From contig JBFXES010000001.1 in NCBI GenBank assembly GCA_050179875.1, positions 1 to 64,000 on the forward strand: DNA of 64,000 nt, in the 5' to 3' direction. A model generated the notes under the pieces. It saw only the letters and a list, made by a program, of their open reading frames with translations. It had not been told where the DNA came from and searched no databases. This DNA comes from JALOAT01 sp050179875. GTDB taxonomy: Bacteria; Pseudomonadota; Gammaproteobacteria; Thiohalomonadales; Thiohalomonadaceae. Shown here in pieces: positions 15,333 through 23,348 of this stretch. A program made the position numbers and the translations under genes. Within the stretch, counting starts at the first letter, position 1; every line of letters starts with the position of its first letter.

Positions 15333-18116
15333 ATGACCTGGGCGTTCCCACGCCTGTCCCGTCGTGCGTTTCTGAAAACGACGGGATGCGGCGCCGCCGG
15401 CCTTTCCCTGCTGAAACCGTCCAGCCTCATCGGCAAGACCGCAGATGCCGAAGACCTCGTCGAGCAAAGCTACAGCATCTGCAATTTCTGCTCGTCCCTT
15501 TGCAACCTGCGCGTCACCACGCGCACGGTGAACGGCGTCAAGCGCATCACCAAGCTGGACGGCAATCCCAACTCCACGCTCAACCGCGGAAAGATCTGCG
15601 CGCGCGGTCAGTCTGGCCTGCGCCAGACCTATGACAGCGATCGTTTGAAGACACCCCTCATCCGCGTCGCGGGCAGCAAGCGCGGCGAATGGGCTTTCCG
15701 CGCCGCCACCTGGGACGAGGCCTGGGAGTACATCGCCCAGCGCAACAAGGAAAAGGCGATCCACCCTTCCGAGTGGACCATGGTGGGCGGCTGGACCTCC
15801 TGCGTGTTCTACATGAACTGGGCCGTGCCCTTCGCCATGGCCAACCAGGTGCCCAACATCGTCGCCTCGCCCATGCAGCATTGCGTGACCACCGGACACC
15901 TGGGCACCGATCTCGTCACCGGCAACTTCAACATCCATGACGAGGTGCTGCCGGACTACGACAACGCGCGCTACATCCTGTTCGTGGCCAACAACGCCTC
16001 CATCGGCGCCGTCTCCACCTGCCGCATGGTGCGCTTCGCCACCGGCCGCAAGCGCGGCGCCAAGGTGGTGGCGCTGGACTCGCGCCTCTCGGAGACGGCG
16101 GCGAAAGCGGACGAATGGATCGCCATCCGGCCCGGCACGGATCTCGATTTCCTGCTGGCCATGATGAAGGTGATGATGGAAGAGGGCCATTACGACGCCC
16201 TGTTCCTCAAGCGTCACTCCAACATGCCGTTCCTCGTCCATCGCGACGACGAAGGCGAATGGCACCTCGCGCTTGATGCGCAGGGCCGCCCGCGCGTGGT
16301 CGCCGAGGGCACCCGTCGCGTCCATACCCTGCCCGCCTACAGCAACGCCAATGCCGTGGACGTCGAGGGCGCGAGCGTGGATGCCGCGCTGCACGCGCCG
16401 GACGGCCTGCGCGTGGACGGGCGCGAAGTGATCACCGTTTTCCAGGCGCAACTCCGGGAACTGGCGCAATACACGCCGGAGTGGGCCTCCCGGAGCACCG
16501 GCGTTCCCGCGGAGACCATTGCGCGCATCGCCCGCGAGTTCGGCACCACGCGCCCGGCCATCGTGGATCCGGGCTGGCACGGCGCGCGCTACGGCAACAT
16601 GATGATGCTGCGCCGGGTGCAGGCCATGATCCAGGCGCTCACCGGCGGCATCGACAAGGAAGGCGGCTGGATGATGAGCGGCGAGTTCCATCACAAGGCC
16701 GCCAGCATGATCAAGGCGCAGGCCAAGGGCCACGATGCGGGCCCGCCTCTGGCCGCGCTCGCCGGCATGCACTTCGCGCGCATGGTGATCGGCACCTTCA
16801 GCAACGGCGCCAACTTCTCCCATGGCCGGCCGGGTTGGGCCTGGGCCTATAGCGCGCAGCAGAAGGCGGAAGGAAAGCCCTACGTGGCCCTGCCCGTGAT
16901 GGCGGATACCGGCCTGCTGGAATCGGTGCGCGGCAAGCTGGATTACGAAGGCGAGCCGTACAAGACCCGCGCCTTCCTGATCAATGCCGCCAACCCGGTG
17001 CGTCACTACTATCCGGACAGCCGCTGGAAGGACATCCTGGGGCACGAGAACGTGGAACTGGTGGTGGCCATCGACGTGCTCCCTTCGGACACCGCCGCCT
17101 ATGCCGACGTGATCCTGCCCAACAGCAGTTACCTGGAGCGTGACGAACCCGTGCTGTACGGCAACGGCGTCAACCACGACCTGGCGCTGACCACACGCTA
17201 TGCCGCCATCGAGCCCATGTACGACACGGAAGAGACGCCGGACATGCTGCTCAAGATGACCCGGATCATCAGCGGCAACGAAGACGGCTTCCTGGAATGG
17301 GTGGAAAAGCTCACCGGCCTGCCGGCCGCGGAGGTGAAGGCCGCCTACGCGCGCCGCAACCAGCCCGGCGTGAAGGGCGCGTTTTCTGCCGCCTGCCGCG
17401 AGGTGTCGTTCAACCAGGCGGCGAAACGCCTCGGCACGTCCGCCCAGGAGATCGACCTGGCGCTGCGCGCCCGCGGCGTGCTCATGGAGGAACCGCGCGA
17501 GGAATTGCTCAAGCACACCGCCATGCCGCGCGTGCTGCCGCTGCCCACCGACTCGGGCCGCATCGAGTTCTTCAGCCCGCTGTTCCACGGCCTGCGCCAA
17601 GGCGGCGCGCGCCAGCCCAATTTCTCCGTGCTCGCCACCCACATCCCTGCCCAGTGCCGCGGCATGACGCCGACGCACGAGCCGTTGGAGAAGGACGAGT
17701 TCTATTTCACCTACGGCAAGTCGCCCACGGTGTCCTACGCCTCCACCAACAGCAACAACCCGGTGCTGGCGGCGATCAACGAATTCAAGCAGGACATCTA
17801 CACCGGCATCTGGATCCATCCCGAGCGCGCCCAGGCCCTGGGCCTGCGCACCGGTGATCGCATCCGCCTCACCAACACCCGCTCGGGACAGCAGGCGGAC
17901 GGCAAGGTCTACGTGACGCGCCAGGTGCACCGCGAGGCCCTGTTCCTGTACTCGTCGTTCGGCGCGGAGAACAAGGCGCTCACGCGCGCCCACGGCATCG
18001 GCACCGCCACCAGCAAGCTGATCCCCTATGACGTGGAACCGGTGGTGGCCGGTTTTCGCTCCCAGGAGTTCACCGTCAAGGTGACCAGGCTGAACGAGAA
18101 AGGAGGTGTGGCATGA
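15333..18116 (+). CDS. Tat-exported molybdopterin oxidoreductase, Psr/Phs/Sre type
   Basis: A 927-residue catalytic subunit of a DMSO-reductase-family enzyme. A twin-arginine signal (SRRAFLK, residues 9-15) sends it to the periplasm. Cys50, Cys53, Cys57 and Cys89 bind the first [4Fe-4S] cluster, and Cys184 (in SPMQHCVTTGHLG) is the best candidate for the molybdenum ligand. The C-terminal domain binds the second pterin. With a four-cluster subunit and an NrfD anchor it belongs to the CISM enzymes that reduce or oxidise polysulfide, thiosulfate, sulfur, tetrathionate or arsenic. Sulfur chemistry is the likeliest guess given the autotrophic setting. AGGAG precedes the ATG. It overlaps the next gene by 4 bases. 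Confidence 0.9.
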   Translation: MTWAFPRLSRRAFLKTTGCGAAGLSLLKPSSLIGKTADAEDLVEQSYSICNFCSSLCNLRVTTRTVNGVKRITKLDGNPNSTLNRGKICARGQSGLRQTYDSDRLKTPLIRVAGSKRGEWAFRAATWDEAWEYIAQRNKEKAIHPSEWTMVGGWTSCVFYMNWAVPFAMANQVPNIVASPMQHCVTTGHLGTDLVTGNFNIHDEVLPDYDNARYILFVANNASIGAVSTCRMVRFATGRKRGAKVVALDSRLSETAAKADEWIAIRPGTDLDFLLAMMKVMMEEGHYDALFLKRHSNMPFLVHRDDEGEWHLALDAQGRPRVVAEGTRRVHTLPAYSNANAVDVEGASVDAALHAPDGLRVDGREVITVFQAQLRELAQYTPEWASRSTGVPAETIARIAREFGTTRPAIVDPGWHGARYGNMMMLRRVQAMIQALTGGIDKEGGWMMSGEFHHKAASMIKAQAKGHDAGPPLAALAGMHFARMVIGTFSNGANFSHGRPGWAWAYSAQQKAEGKPYVALPVMADTGLLESVRGKLDYEGEPYKTRAFLINAANPVRHYYPDSRWKDILGHENVELVVAIDVLPSDTAAYADVILPNSSYLERDEPVLYGNGVNHDLALTTRYAAIEPMYDTEETPDMLLKMTRIISGNEDGFLEWVEKLTGLPAAEVKAAYARRNQPGVKGAFSAACREVSFNQAAKRLGTSAQEIDLALRARGVLMEEPREELLKHTAMPRVLPLPTDSGRIEFFSPLFHGLRQGGARQPNFSVLATHIPAQCRGMTPTHEPLEKDEFYFTYGKSPTVSYASTNSNNPVLAAINEFKQDIYTGIWIHPERAQALGLRTGDRIRLTNTRSGQQADGKVYVTRQVHREALFLYSSFGAENKALTRAHGIGTATSKLIPYDVEPVVAGFRSQEFTVKVTRLNEKGGVA

Positions 18117-18727
18117 CCCGTTACGCCATGGTCATCGACCTCAATACCTGCGTGGGCTGCAACGCCTGCATGGCCGCCTGCGCCATGGAGAACCAGACGC
18201 CCGTCTGGAAGGGCCAGTGGCGCACCTACGTGCACGACAAGGAGATCGGCTCCGGCGAGGACGTGCATCGGCGCTTCTTCCCGCGCCTGTGCAATCACTG
18301 CGACAACGCGCCCTGCCTGTCCGTGTGCCCGACGGGCGCCACCTATCGCCTCGACAACGGCATCATCAAGGTGGACGAGTCCCGCTGCATGGGCTGTCGC
18401 GCCTGCGCCATGGCCTGTCCCTACAACGCGCGCATCGAGGTCACCTACGCCGACGTCGCCAAGGGGCGCGAGTTCTACGGCACCGACTATCGCCGCAAGA
18501 ACCCCAGCATGGACAAGTGCACCTTCTGCGACCACCGCGTGGCCGAGGGGCGCAAGCCCGCCTGCGTGGAGACCTGCGTGGGTTCGGCGCGCATGTTCGG
18601 CGATCTGCACGACCCCAATGACCCGGTGGCGCAACTGGTCGCCAGCGGCGTGGCGCAGCCCCTGATGCCCCATCTCGGCACCAGGCCGCACGTGTTCTAC
18701 ATCGGTGATCTCAAGAGGAAGGGCTGA
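18113..18727 (+). CDS. Four-cluster ferredoxin subunit of the molybdoenzyme
   Basis: A 204-residue electron-transfer subunit of the PsrB/NrfC/DmsB type. Sixteen Cys are arranged in four groups: CVGCNACMAAC, CNHCDNAPCLSVC, CMGCRACAMAC, and CTFCDHR with CVETC, giving four [4Fe-4S] clusters. It carries electrons between the catalytic subunit and the membrane anchor. It has no signal peptide, so it is probably co-exported with the Tat-tagged subunit (hitchhiker export). It overlaps the catalytic gene by 4 bases (ATGA) and the anchor gene by 1. Confidence 0.95.
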   Translation: MTRYAMVIDLNTCVGCNACMAACAMENQTPVWKGQWRTYVHDKEIGSGEDVHRRFFPRLCNHCDNAPCLSVCPTGATYRLDNGIIKVDESRCMGCRACAMACPYNARIEVTYADVAKGREFYGTDYRRKNPSMDKCTFCDHRVAEGRKPACVETCVGSARMFGDLHDPNDPVAQLVASGVAQPLMPHLGTRPHVFYIGDLKRKG

Positions 18728-19689
18728 TGGATACCAACGTAACGTTTGCCACCCAGGAGATCTGGACCTGGTGGATCGCCGTCTACCTGTATCTGGGCGG
18801 CCTGGGCGCGGCCACGCTGGCGGTCACCTTCCTTACCGACATGTACCTCAAGCCTCATCGTGAACTGGTGCTGTGGGGCGCATTCTCGGGCATCGCCATG
18901 CTGGGACTGGGCTCGCTCATGCTGTTCGGGCATCTGCTCAACCACGTGGCGGTGATCCACGTGCTCAACCCGCTGGTGCTGTTCCAGCAGCCGCAGGCGT
19001 GGATCGCCTGGGGCACGCAGTTCATCGTGTGGATGATGTGGTGGGGCGTGTTCTACGCGCTGCCGTACATGCTGGAGTCGCCCTTCTTCATGCGCGTGCC
19101 CGTGCTGGGCCGCGTGCTCGACTGGGGGCCGGTGCGCGCGCTGTCGGCGAAGTTCTGCCTGCGCTACCACAAGGCCATCGGCTGGCTCGCCACCATCAAC
19201 GGCATCGGCACGGCGGTGTACACGGGCCTGCTGCTGCAGTCCTTCCCCGCGGTGGCGCTGTGGCACAACCCGGGTGTGCCGCTGCTGTTCACGGTGTCGG
19301 CGTTCTCCACGGCGCTCGCCTACCTGCTGCTGGTGCTCACGCTGGCGATCAAGCGCGAAGAGGACAGGCCCATCCACGTGTTCTACGAGCGCACCGACGT
19401 GATGCTCATCGCCGGCGAACTGGTCATCCTGTTCTCCTTCTTCTTCTACCTGAACTCCGGGCCGGCCTCGGCCATGGAATCTGCCGCCCTGCTGTGGAGC
19501 GACCTCGGCTGGGTCATCGGTTTCATCGGCTTCGGCCTGGTGGTTCCGCTGCTGCTGGAGTTGCGCTGCGCCCTGCGCGGGTCGCTGAGTCACGGCCCGG
19601 TCGTGCTGGCCTCGCTGCTGGTGTTGTTCGGCGGCTATCTGCTGCGCCATTACTTCCTCGCCGCGGGCGTCTACGCCTATCCGTGGTGA
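18727..19689 (+). CDS. NrfD/PsrC-type membrane anchor
   Basis: A 320-residue polytopic protein with about eight hydrophobic helices, the haem-less quinone-interacting anchor of CISM complexes. The N-terminus (WTWWIAVYLYLGGLGAATLA) is typical of the NrfD family. It is expected to exchange electrons with the quinone pool and fix the soluble subunits to the membrane's periplasmic face. Its start overlaps the ferredoxin stop (TGATG), and its stop overlaps a possible GTG start of the chaperone gene. Confidence 0.93.
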   Translation: MDTNVTFATQEIWTWWIAVYLYLGGLGAATLAVTFLTDMYLKPHRELVLWGAFSGIAMLGLGSLMLFGHLLNHVAVIHVLNPLVLFQQPQAWIAWGTQFIVWMMWWGVFYALPYMLESPFFMRVPVLGRVLDWGPVRALSAKFCLRYHKAIGWLATINGIGTAVYTGLLLQSFPAVALWHNPGVPLLFTVSAFSTALAYLLLVLTLAIKREEDRPIHVFYERTDVMLIAGELVILFSFFFYLNSGPASAMESAALLWSDLGWVIGFIGFGLVVPLLLELRCALRGSLSHGPVVLASLLVLFGGYLLRHYFLAAGVYAYPW

Positions 19690-19694
19690 CGCCC

Positions 19695-20228
19695 ATGGAC
19701 GCCGCCGAACTGCGGCTGCTGGCCGATCTGCTGGGGGCGCCCGACGCGGGCGCCCTCGAACTGTTGCAGGAGGCCGCCGCGCGCTGGCCCTGGCTGGCGG
19801 AGCCGGCAGCGGAGCTGGCGCAACTCCCCCTCGATCAGTGGCAGGGCGAGCACACACGCCTGTTCATCGCGGGCTATCCGCACACGCCGTGCCCGCCCTT
19901 CGCCTCCAGCTGGACCGAGCAGCGCATGCACGGCGGCGCCATGGAGGCCCTGATCCGCTTCTACGCGGAACTGGGCCTGGAAACCGCGCTCATGCCCGCC
20001 GACTTCCTCGGCACCATCCTGGAGTGCGCGGCCCTGCTCGCGGAAGACCAGACGTTGCAGGAGGCACGGGCACGGCTGTGGTGCGACCACCTGCTGCCCT
20101 GGTTGCCTGCATTCAGCGCGGCGTTGGCGCGCGAGAGCAGGCTCGTCGTATACCGCGCCCTGGCGCAGAGACTGGACCACGCGATCCATGAATACCGCAT
20201 GGCAACTGCCGCCGCCGGCGCTGCTTGA
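19695..20228 (+). CDS. TorD-family molybdoenzyme chaperone
   Basis: A 177-residue helical protein of the TorD/DmsD family. The diagnostic block is EHTRLFIAGYPHTPCPPF (about residues 52-69). Such chaperones bind the Tat signal and apo-enzyme until the cofactor is inserted. ATG 19695 is listed; a GTG at 19686 overlaps the anchor stop as GTGA and would add three residues, and either is possible. The gene runs 41 bases into the next one. Confidence 0.88.
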   Translation: MDAAELRLLADLLGAPDAGALELLQEAAARWPWLAEPAAELAQLPLDQWQGEHTRLFIAGYPHTPCPPFASSWTEQRMHGGAMEALIRFYAELGLETALMPADFLGTILECAALLAEDQTLQEARARLWCDHLLPWLPAFSAALARESRLVVYRALAQRLDHAIHEYRMATAAAGAA

Positions 20229-20751
20229 AGACGACGGCAGGCTGACCGCCGCCGTGGAGACGGCCTTCGCGGAACTCTATCGCGAGGTGCTGTGCGACGA
20301 ACCGACGGTGAACCACGGCCTGCCCATCGTCACCCGCGCCTTCCGCAGCATCGGTCCCTGGCGCGTGTTCCTGCTGCTCACGCCCTGGATGCTGGCGCGC
20401 GTGCTGATTCCCGCCGAGCCGCCCGCCCTCGACCTGCCCGAGGACTGGCATGTGTCGCGACGCGCCGGGGCTGCGCCCGTGGTGCTCGGACCGCTGCTCA
20501 CCTTCAGCCTGCTCGAAACACCCCAGAGGGCCCACCTCAACCACCATCCCGCCTTCGGCCATTACCTGCTCCAGCCGTTGATCCTCGCCATGGAAAACTA
20601 CCGCGATGCCGACGCGGTGTTCGCCGCCTGGAACGAGGTGCTGCGCACCCGTGACGAGAACATGAAGCGGCTGGCGCGCGACTGCCCCATGCAGCGGGAG
20701 CTGTCGCGGCGCGAGTTTTTCCGGGGCGTGTTCGCGGCGCGCGGGGACTGA
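20188..20751 (+). CDS. HybE-like Tat proofreading chaperone
   Basis: A 187-residue protein that aligns by eye with E. coli HybE: VETAFAELYREV, then LLLTPWMLARVLIPAEPP matching the HybE TPWMLxxVxxPG core, a GPLLTFSLLE strand, and a C-terminal LSRREFFRG like HybE/HupJ GRRxLLFG/GRRAFLRG ends. HybE members normally proofread Tat export of NiFe-hydrogenase 2 subunits, but no hydrogenase gene is present. Being the fifth gene of the molybdoenzyme operon, overlapping the TorD gene by 41 bases, it probably serves this complex, perhaps its ferredoxin subunit. Confidence 0.75.
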   Translation: MNTAWQLPPPALLEDDGRLTAAVETAFAELYREVLCDEPTVNHGLPIVTRAFRSIGPWRVFLLLTPWMLARVLIPAEPPALDLPEDWHVSRRAGAAPVVLGPLLTFSLLETPQRAHLNHHPAFGHYLLQPLILAMENYRDADAVFAAWNEVLRTRDENMKRLARDCPMQRELSRREFFRGVFAARGD

Positions 20752-20884
20752 GCGCCCGCACATATAGCGCTCCCGCGCATGCGGCCTCGCTGCTTTGTGC
20801 AGGCGCCATCGCGCTCCAGGTAATGGAGTTTTCGCACGCGGCGCACTATGGCTTATACAAAGAGCACCCTTGGGAGCTTTTGTC

Positions 20885-21256
20885 ATGGTGACGCGGAAGA
20901 TCCTCTACGCGGCAGCGGCGTTGTCGCTGGCCGCCTGCGGCGGACCGGACGTGGCCCGGCCCAGCAATGAGCTGAACATGGCCGCCCAGGCCATGGAGCG
21001 TGCACGCCAGGCGAACGCCTATGAGTTCGCCTCGTTCGAAATGACTGCGGCGGATCGCAAGCTGCAACGGGCGCGCGACCTCGCAGCCTCGGACGAGGAC
21101 GACGACCGCATCGAAGCGCGTCGTCTGGCCGAACAGGTGACGGTGGATGCGCGTCTCGCCGAGGCCAAGGCGCGGCTGGCGCGCAGCGAGAAAGTGGAGT
21201 CCGAGATGTCGGAGGCCGTGGACGCCTTGCGCAACGGCCGGGGAGGTGTGCGATGA
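20885..21256 (+). CDS. DUF4398-type lipoprotein
   Basis: A 123-residue lipoprotein: signal peptide with lipobox LAAC (Cys18), then a charged helical domain of the DUF4398 kind with the SNELNMAAQAMERARQANAY opening. Members are usually paired with OmpA-like proteins, as here, where the next gene overlaps by 4 bases (ATGA) and itself has a related N-terminal domain. Probably anchored in the outer membrane with a helical domain in the periplasm. ATG 20885 follows GGGAG at a slightly long spacing; the open frame extends upstream without signal-peptide sense. Confidence 0.85.
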   Translation: MVTRKILYAAAALSLAACGGPDVARPSNELNMAAQAMERARQANAYEFASFEMTAADRKLQRARDLAASDEDDDRIEARRLAEQVTVDARLAEAKARLARSEKVESEMSEAVDALRNGRGGVR

Positions 21257-22065
21257 AGATCCCGTCGCTGTGGCTCGCCCTTGCACTGACCGCCTTCCTG
21301 GGCGCGGCCGGCTGCGCCACGCAGCCCAAGGACAATGCGCGCATCGAACAGGCAGAAGACGAGTTGAACATGCTCAAGCAGGACACGGCCGTGCAGGCGT
21401 ACGGCGCGAGCGCCCTGCTGGATGCGGAAGAGGCCCTCAAACGCGCCGAGCGGGCGCACGAGAAAGGCGATCGCTCCGCCCGTGACCACCAGATCTACCT
21501 GGCCCAGCGTCACATGGAGATCGCCCGCGTGTCCGCCCAGCGCGGCCAGACCGACGAGGAGGTGAGCCGGCTGGCCGAGGAGCGCGATCGGCTCGCGCTG
21601 GAATCCCGCGAGCGCGAGTTGGCCGCGCGCCAGTCCGAACTGGAGGAGGCGCAGGAGCGCACCCGCGAGCTGGAGGCGGAACTGGCGGCGCTGGAGGCGC
21701 GGCGCACGGCCCGTGGCCTGATGCTCACCCTGGATGACGTGTTTTTCCAGACCGCCAGTGCGAACATCGCGCCGGGGGCCACCTCCACCATCGACAAGGT
21801 GGCCGAGGTGTTGGAGGACAAACCGGATCAGCGCATCGTCATCGAGGGGCACACCGACTCCGTCGGCACGGCGTCGTACAACCAGCGTCTTTCGGAGCTA
21901 AGGGCGCAGGCGGTGAAGGACCTGATCGTCGCGCGCGGCATCGACGCCGAACGCATCGCCATCTACGGCTACGGCGAAAGCCGGCCCGTGGCCAGCAACG
22001 AAAACGCCGCCGGTCGCCAGCTCAACCGGCGCGTGGAGATCGTGTTCCCGGATACGGCGCAGTAG
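21253..22065 (+). CDS. OmpA-family peptidoglycan-binding lipoprotein with DUF4398 domain
   Basis: A 270-residue outer-membrane lipoprotein. Lipobox GAAGC (Cys21) is followed by a DUF4398-like helical region (about 30-105), a long coiled coil (about 105-155) and a C-terminal OmpA domain (about 158-268). The OmpA motif is complete: VFFQTASANI, IEGHTDSVG, NQRLSELRAQAVKDLIVARGI and NRRVEIVF, including the Asp and Arg that hold diaminopimelate. It probably tethers the outer membrane to the cell wall. It is translationally coupled to the preceding lipoprotein. Confidence 0.93.
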   Translation: MKIPSLWLALALTAFLGAAGCATQPKDNARIEQAEDELNMLKQDTAVQAYGASALLDAEEALKRAERAHEKGDRSARDHQIYLAQRHMEIARVSAQRGQTDEEVSRLAEERDRLALESRERELAARQSELEEAQERTRELEAELAALEARRTARGLMLTLDDVFFQTASANIAPGATSTIDKVAEVLEDKPDQRIVIEGHTDSVGTASYNQRLSELRAQAVKDLIVARGIDAERIAIYGYGESRPVASNENAAGRQLNRRVEIVFPDTAQ

Positions 22066-22080
22066 CAGACATCGTGAGCG

Positions 22081-22115
22081 GGTCCGCTCCCACGCGACGA
22101 GATTGGGAGCGGACC
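22081..22115. repeat. Inverted repeat between ompA-like gene and tag
   Basis: A 12-bp perfect inverted repeat (22081-22092 with 22104-22115, GGTCCGCTCCCA) follows the OmpA-family gene by 15 bases and ends in TTT. It shares the GCTCCCAC core with the REP-like elements at 7205 and 24401 and may be a divergent member of that family acting as a terminator. Confidence 0.55.
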
Positions 22116-22132
22116 TTTCGCCGCGACACACC

Positions 22133-22708
22133 ATGAAGCTCCAACGCTGCCCCTGGGTCGCCGCCGACCCTGACATGCTGCGCTACCACGACGAGGAATG
22201 GGGCCGGCCGTCCCACGACGAGCGGCATCTGTTCGAGATGCTGGTGCTCGAAGGCGCCCAGGCGGGGCTGTCGTGGTCCACCATCCTGCACAAGCGCGCC
22301 GCCTATCGCCGCGCCTTCGACGGCTTCGATCCGGCGCGCGTGGCGCGCTTCGACGAAGACCGCCTGCGTGCGCTGCTCGCCGACCGCGGCATCGTGCGCA
22401 ACCGCCTCAAGCTGGAGTCGGCCATAAACAACGCCCGCGCCGTGCTTGAACTGCGCGAGACGGGCGAGGGGCTGGACACCTTTCTCTGGTCGTTCGTCGA
22501 CGGCGTGCCCCGCCAGAACCGCTGGCGCCGCCTGGAACAGATCCCCGCCACCACGCCCGAGTCGGAGGCCATGAGCAAGGCCCTCAAGCGGCGCGGCTTC
22601 AGCTTCGTGGGCAGCACCGTGTGTTACGCCTTCATGCAGGCGGTGGGCATGGTGAACGATCACCTCGTCACATGCCCGTGGCACGCGCGCGTGCAGCAGC
22701 AAAAGTGA
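22133..22708 (+). CDS. tag: DNA-3-methyladenine glycosylase I
   Basis: A 191-residue TagI enzyme, which removes 3-methyladenine from DNA in base-excision repair. It has the family opening RCPWVAADPDMLRYHDEEWG, the helix LFEMLVLEGAQAGLSWSTIL with the Glu and Trp of the base pocket, RGFSFVGSTVCYAFMQAVGMVNDH, and the C-terminal CPWH that with the N-terminal Cys and a His forms the structural zinc site. ATG 22133 is chosen because it gives the standard N-terminus. It is monocistronic. Confidence 0.95.
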   Translation: MKLQRCPWVAADPDMLRYHDEEWGRPSHDERHLFEMLVLEGAQAGLSWSTILHKRAAYRRAFDGFDPARVARFDEDRLRALLADRGIVRNRLKLESAINNARAVLELRETGEGLDTFLWSFVDGVPRQNRWRRLEQIPATTPESEAMSKALKRRGFSFVGSTVCYAFMQAVGMVNDHLVTCPWHARVQQQK

Positions 22709-22820
22709 CGCATCGCCTACGGTCCGCGTTCTCCCGTACCCGCTTCGGGTATCGGAGTCCTCCGGCCGGGATTGCAAGTCCGTGGACAGGCCCCGCGGGC
22801 CGGACCGTAAAGTACGCGCC

Positions 22821-23129
22821 ATGGGCGGGCACACGGCACGGAGGCGGCTTGCGGAGAATCTGCGCGTTCTCCGCCTGTTGCATGGCTGGTCGCAGGAAGA
22901 ACTGGCCGACGCGGCGCGGCTCGACCGCTCCTACGTGGGCGGCATCGAACGCGCCCGGCGCAACGTCAGCCTCGACAACCTGGAGCGCCTCGCCGGTGCC
23001 TTCGGCCTCACCGTCACCGAGCTACTCCAGGCGCCCGACGCGCGTGCCGTGGGCGAGCGTCTGCTCGCCAACATCCGCAAGGCCGTGGAGCAGGCGGAAC
23101 ATGAAGACGCAGCAGAAAGGGATGTTTGA
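22821..23129 (+). CDS. Xre-family HTH regulator
   Basis: A 102-residue DNA-binding protein: an Xre/Cro helix-turn-helix covers about residues 9-65 (RRLAENLRVLRLLHGWSQEE, then DRSYVGGIERARRNVS), followed by a charged C-terminal helix. This size is typical of small stand-alone regulators. The stop codon is one base from the start of the CsrA-like gene, so the two are a translationally linked pair. The frame is open to 22782 but ATG 22821 gives the usual short N-terminus. Confidence 0.88.
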   Translation: MGGHTARRRLAENLRVLRLLHGWSQEELADAARLDRSYVGGIERARRNVSLDNLERLAGAFGLTVTELLQAPDARAVGERLLANIRKAVEQAEHEDAAERDV

Positions 23130-23130
23130 T

Positions 23131-23334
23131 ATGCAATTGATGCGACGCGGCATCGGTCAGATGATCCGCATTCAACCGGCGCCGGACCTGGACCCGGCGA
23201 CGCCCGTGGGCGAGCTGTTCCACAAACCGGTGGAACTGATGGTCATCCAGGCGCAGGGCGATCACGCCCGCTTCGCCATCTACGCGGATCAGCGCTTCCT
23301 GGTGATCGAGGAGGAACTGGTGCGCTGTCGTTGA
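23131..23334 (+). CDS. Divergent CsrA-like small protein
   Basis: A 67-residue protein. Its last 34 residues (PVELMVIQAQGDHARFAIYA, then DQRFLVIEEELV) align without gaps to the beta2-beta5 part of CsrA ([20 protein letters not shown], then KEVxVHREEIY), and its N-terminus (LMRRGIGQMIRI) resembles LTRRVGETLMI. Between them is an extra loop of about 20 residues. The key RNA-contact Arg44 of CsrA is replaced by Glu here (VIEEEL for VHREEI), so RNA binding may be altered or lost. ATG 23131 is preferred (AAAGGG nine bases upstream, one base after the Xre stop); ATG 23101 is possible. The family assignment is inference from strand pattern. Confidence 0.6.
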   Translation: MQLMRRGIGQMIRIQPAPDLDPATPVGELFHKPVELMVIQAQGDHARFAIYADQRFLVIEEELVRCR

Positions 23335-23348
23335 CGGCGCGGGAGAGC

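Noticed and set aside
15252..17993. Very long minus-strand frame opposite the molybdoenzyme gene
   Set aside because: A GC-rich shadow: His/Gly/Arg-rich translation without any domain, opposite a well-supported gene.
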